Source: Stictocephala bisonia (Eukaryota > Arthropoda > Insecta > Hemiptera > Membracidae). Taken from it: a stretch of DNA of 64,000 nucleotides. Shown here piece after piece: positions 60,703-64,000 of this stretch. Below the pieces are notes generated by a model. That model did not search any database and had not been told where the DNA came from. It saw only the letters and a list, made by a program, of their open reading frames with translations. The stretch spans positions 901,501-965,500 of the forward strand of contig JAQJVL010000176.1 in assembly GCA_035578905.1 (NCBI GenBank), in the 5' to 3' direction. The translations under genes were made by a program, and so were the position numbers. Position 1 is the stretch's first letter. Each line of letters begins with the position of its first letter.

Positions 60703-63056
60703 GTGAGCTGATCGCTCGCGACTGAATCACCCTCTTACGTACACATACAGAGAGGAAATCGTCGTTGAAATCAACAAGAATGAATACTTGTTAATCTGCT
60801 CACACCAATGGAATTGTACAATTGAACATTTGATGGAGGTCTAATTTAAAGTTTACCTAATCCTGTTTATGCTACATGAATATTTCTACAATATGTAATA
60901 GAATTAGTATGATATAGATTATGAAGTAGTGAGTCTGATCTCTTCAAATGATATACTAATTAATGCTTTATACTTTAGAAAAGTACTTTCTATGACTTTC
61001 TCCCGTCCATTCTTTTATTTCCTGTTATAGGGAAGCGTGATACATTATTATAAGTTTGCGGCTGTTGGATTCCTGTGCAAAGAGTGGATCTGGAACCAAT
61101 TATATTGTAAATATTCGTTCAGCTGTTAAAGTGGACTGTGCGGACTCTTCTTATCCAATCTAGCACCATCCCTCAACTGATTCTATCAGTTCTATCTCAA
61201 ATAATCATCTTCATTTGACTGACTGAAGTACGCGATTTAACTTCTTACTGAATGTCATCTTTAAAAAATGTATCATTATCCAGGATTTTTCCTGTATCCA
61301 TCATTCTTGCTCTGTTCCATTAGACGTTTCCCTGATGAGCAACAGCGAGTCCACTATAATTAAATGACCTAACCTCCCACTCCTGTGTGGTGCCTGTTGT
61401 GTAACATACGTGACCTCTGCAAGGACATACGTGCATTTCAAACTGGTTGCCGGTATTCCCCATCTCCACGGACGCTGCCAACCGGTTATCGACTGACCAT
61501 GCTTAACAAACAAACCTTGGTCGGTCATCATCTATCTGACACGATCGTCCGTAAGGGGCACCAGTGAAGGTTGCTGTGCAGTTCAAGGATTTGGAGCGGA
61601 AAGCAATTAAGTTAATTGTATTTCTGTGTCAAACGAGTGCATATCAATAAATCCCTAATCTTAATGTATAAAAATCAAAAAACTATGTACTCATTCATTA
61701 CGAAATCTCTGGAACTTCTGAACAGATGTTGATAACATTTTGAGGGAAGTTAGATTTTGTATCATAGTGATCCGCTAAGAAAGGATTTCTAGACATTTCA
61801 TTCCCAAAGGGTAGAAACAGCCTGTCAAAATGTTATATTTTTCCCATGAGAGTAAAATTGGCGATAATTTAATAATTTATTTCAATTACATGATTAAACA
61901 AACATAAACATGACACAAACGCTTGACTAATTCAGTTTTCATTGTAAAAGCTCAAGATTATTTGTACTACCTCTGACATGATTACACCACTTTCCATCCC
62001 GATAAAGTAGACTTATAGGGTTTTCTAGACTATAAAACTTTCATATGTATGAAAACGGTAGTAGGCTGAGGTGTTATATTGAAGTGATGGTTTAGGGAGA
62101 ACCACGGAGGAAAGGTTAAGCAAGCGTAGAAAACCACCCGTAGTGAAGAAAGGACTGTTGGCTGGTAAACAATAATTTCAATGTGATGTCGCTGAAATTT
62201 ATTTGTATTCATAACTCAAATATCATTATTGCAACAATCATAAAACTGTATTAAAGCATCAAAACTAGAACTGATGTAAAGAAAGTTAATCTTAGAACGC
62301 CATATTAGTTATATTTAAATAAATTATCTTAACTTCATTAATAAAAATATCAATCCTTTTCAAATGGAATATATTTTTCTGCTTCACGGTATCATAAGAG
62401 AACTATACAATGATACCGTACATCGTTTTATGTTAATGATGTTCAAAACAAGTTGTTTTGAGAGCTGGAATAAATAGTTATGAGTGTCTCAATTGAATTT
62501 TGAATTCTGTTCTTTAACTGTATATTTTGGAATAATGTTTCATGGCATTCAATTAATTGTTGTTTTGAATGCCATGAAAGGTATACTTTTATAATGTTTC
62601 ATACATTATAAAAGTATAAATTACCCTAAATCAGGGTTCTTCGCTGCGTGAAGTGTTTAACTAAAAAAAGACGATTAGGCTAGTTAGATACACCTGAAAT
62701 AATCTCATTTAATTTAGTATCTCGATAGATTAACTTTTACTCATACTAACGAGAGTATATGTAGGAAATTTGATTAACGTATTTTATACTCTGTTAAAAG
62801 ATAAAGGAATCTTAATCATGTGGTTGTTATTCTAGTTTCGGTCTTTATGAGATTTTACATTCATGCATACACATAATTGTACACCATATTTAGGGTAATT
62901 TAAATGAAATGCATTGATCATTACATCCATCCCCATTATAAGATTACATTGCTCTCTCATGTTTTTTCTTTTTTCTATTACCTCACACGGTTAAGAAAAG
63001 TCGTATAGAACGTTAACGTGGAAAATGTTTACCGTCATTAGTGACTCACTGCCAAG
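60703..63056. other. AT-rich stretch, no confirmed gene
   Basis: A GC-richer region at 61370-61580 is open on both strands (61 codons plus, 76 minus) without motifs. Adjacent hairpins at 62538-62618 are listed separately. Confidence 0.4.
62538..62618. repeat. Two adjacent perfect hairpins
   Basis: The first stem is TTTCATGGCATTCAA (62538-62552) with TTGAATGCCATGAAA (62565-62579), 15 bp perfect with a 12-nt loop. Two bases later comes a second stem, TATACTTTTATAATGT (62582-62597) with ACATTATAAAAGTATA (62603-62618), 16 bp perfect with a 5-nt loop. Both contain ataatgtttcat at or beside the stem start. Confidence 0.9.
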
Positions 63057-63119
63057 GTGCCGCTAACGTCTAACGTGTATGCCAAACAGGTTTTAGTTAA
63101 AACGTCTGACTTGACTTTA

Positions 63120-63490
63120 GGCGGGTTACACACATATGCATCTCGCACGGTGCGACTAGCATTTTTGATGCCATTAGCACTGTGCGAGATGCATATGTGT
63201 GTAACCCGCATGCAGCCTGCATGGTCATGGCACGTGCTAGTGGCAAGGTGAGAGAGGTGGGGACTTTTTGGCGCTCAGTTTATTGGAAAATGTCCTCGTC
63301 ATCGGATGATGAAATGTTGTTGTTACTTACCGTCATTAGAAGAAGACGACGTCAAAGAAGAATAAATATTGGACGTGAATATTGGGTACACCCTTATTGG
63401 CGCCAAAATGTTAAAAGTAGCCAATACATAATCAGCAAATAGCTAATTTAAACTGGGGTATACACTATTTAATTACAAATTATTACTAAC
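63120..63490 (+). mobile_element. Truncated PIF/Harbinger-like element, copy 1
   Basis: It starts with a perfect 28-bp inverted repeat (63121-63148 with 63182-63209, gcgggttacacac...gtgtgtaacccgc) preceded by TTA, the usual Harbinger target. Then ATG at 63290 opens 50 codons, MSSSSDDEMLLLLTVI, an arginine run, and REYWVHPYWRQNVKSSQYII, ending at 63442. An acidic start, a basic run and W-V-H-P-(Y/I) are features of Harbinger (HARBI1-like) transposase N-termini. The catalytic DDE domain is absent, so this is a dead or non-autonomous copy. Confidence 0.6.
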
Positions 63491-63644
63491 AAAACTCAAG
63501 CTATTCAAAAAGTGACTTTCCGCATTTGTCAATGTAGTACACCGTGGAAACAAGAGCGTCAGGGCTTGGAAATGTGTTCTGCGCATGCGCCAACTCAAGA
63601 TGCACGCTGCATGCAGCGCCAAAACACCGACCGATCGGTTCTTA

Positions 63645-64000
63645 GGCGGGTTACACACATATGCATCTCGCACGGTGCGACTAGCATTTTTGATGCCAGT
63701 AGCACTGTGCGAGATGCATATGTGTGTAACCAGCATGGAGGCTGCATGGTCGTGGCACGTGCTAGTGGCAAGGTGAGAGAGGTGGGGACTTTTTGGCGCT
63801 CAGTTAATTGGAAAATGTCGTCGTCGTCGGATGATGAAATGCTTTTGTTATTTACCGTCATTAGAAGAAGACGACGTCAAAGAAGAATAAATATTGAACG
63901 TGAATATTGGGTACACCCTTATTGGCGCCAAAATGTTAAAAGTAGCCAATACATAATCAGCAAATAGCTAATTTAAACTGGGGTATACACTATTTAATTA
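63645..64000 (+). mobile_element. Truncated PIF/Harbinger-like element, copy 2 (cut by the window edge)
   Basis: This is a tandem copy of 63120-63475 with an offset of exactly 525 bp. The inverted repeat (63646-63673 with 63707-63734) has one mismatch. ATG at 63815 opens the same 50-codon frame, ending at 63967, with a few substitutions (TVI retained, GRE to ERE). The spacer between the copies (about 63491-63644) is unrelated to the duplicated part. Whether a third copy follows cannot be seen. Confidence 0.65.

Overview
This window is AT-rich nuclear DNA from an animal, most likely an arthropod and probably an insect. Three things point there: two short 5' coding exons with strong GT-AG-type donors and arthropod-style TCAGT initiators, a MADF-type (Adf-1-like) DNA-binding exon, and decayed non-LTR retrotransposons plus a truncated PIF/Harbinger-type transposon. 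There is no bacterial gene organisation. Nearly all long open reading frames are products of tandem repeats and should not be called as genes.

The dominant content is tandem repeat DNA. I count fifteen arrays of four or more copies: 27 bp (1-1831), 38 bp (3643-4522), 50 bp (7134-10535), 95 bp (13399-15868), 12 bp (19767-19972), 49 bp (20564-20759), 101 bp (26258-30807), 34 bp (32500-33250), 90 bp (35298-35746), 38 bp (38222-40095), 52 bp (41080-42648), 75 bp (45445-45824), 60 bp (46495-48364), 36 bp (51838-52275) and 78 bp (54575-55602). Their spans add to about 22 kb, roughly a third of the window. Except for the 36/90-bp family the units look unrelated. Several arrays carry higher-order duplications at exact multiples of their unit.

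Gene content is sparse. On the minus strand, 12301-12139 is a first coding exon for the N-terminal part of a MADF domain, ending in a GTAAGT donor. On the plus strand, 43934-43991 is a first coding exon for a signal peptide, with a TATA-like box, an initiator, a reverse CCAAT box and a perfect CRE palindrome upstream. I could not follow either gene convincingly into later exons. Two further exon candidates (51111-51069 minus, 60604-60702 plus) are weak.

Transposon remains are common: a LINE 3' end (6569-6920 plus), a frameshifted LINE (23270-21640 minus), RT scraps at 54350-54230 (minus) and 57098-57270 (plus), two large foldback sequences (48583-49383 and 53390-54090), a 1-kb element with about 100-bp imperfect inverted ends around a near-perfect palindrome (24134-25122), and a 525-bp tandem duplication of a truncated Harbinger-like element at the right edge.

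The most striking structure is a single decayed LINE at about 37.98-42.69 kb. Two conserved segments of its reverse-transcriptase ORF have each been amplified into a minisatellite: the RGTTD fingers motif (about 49 copies of 38 bp) and the C-terminal RLPK...GGVQ segment (about 30 copies of 52 bp). LINE sequence that reads as neighbouring parts of the same protein flanks and separates both arrays.
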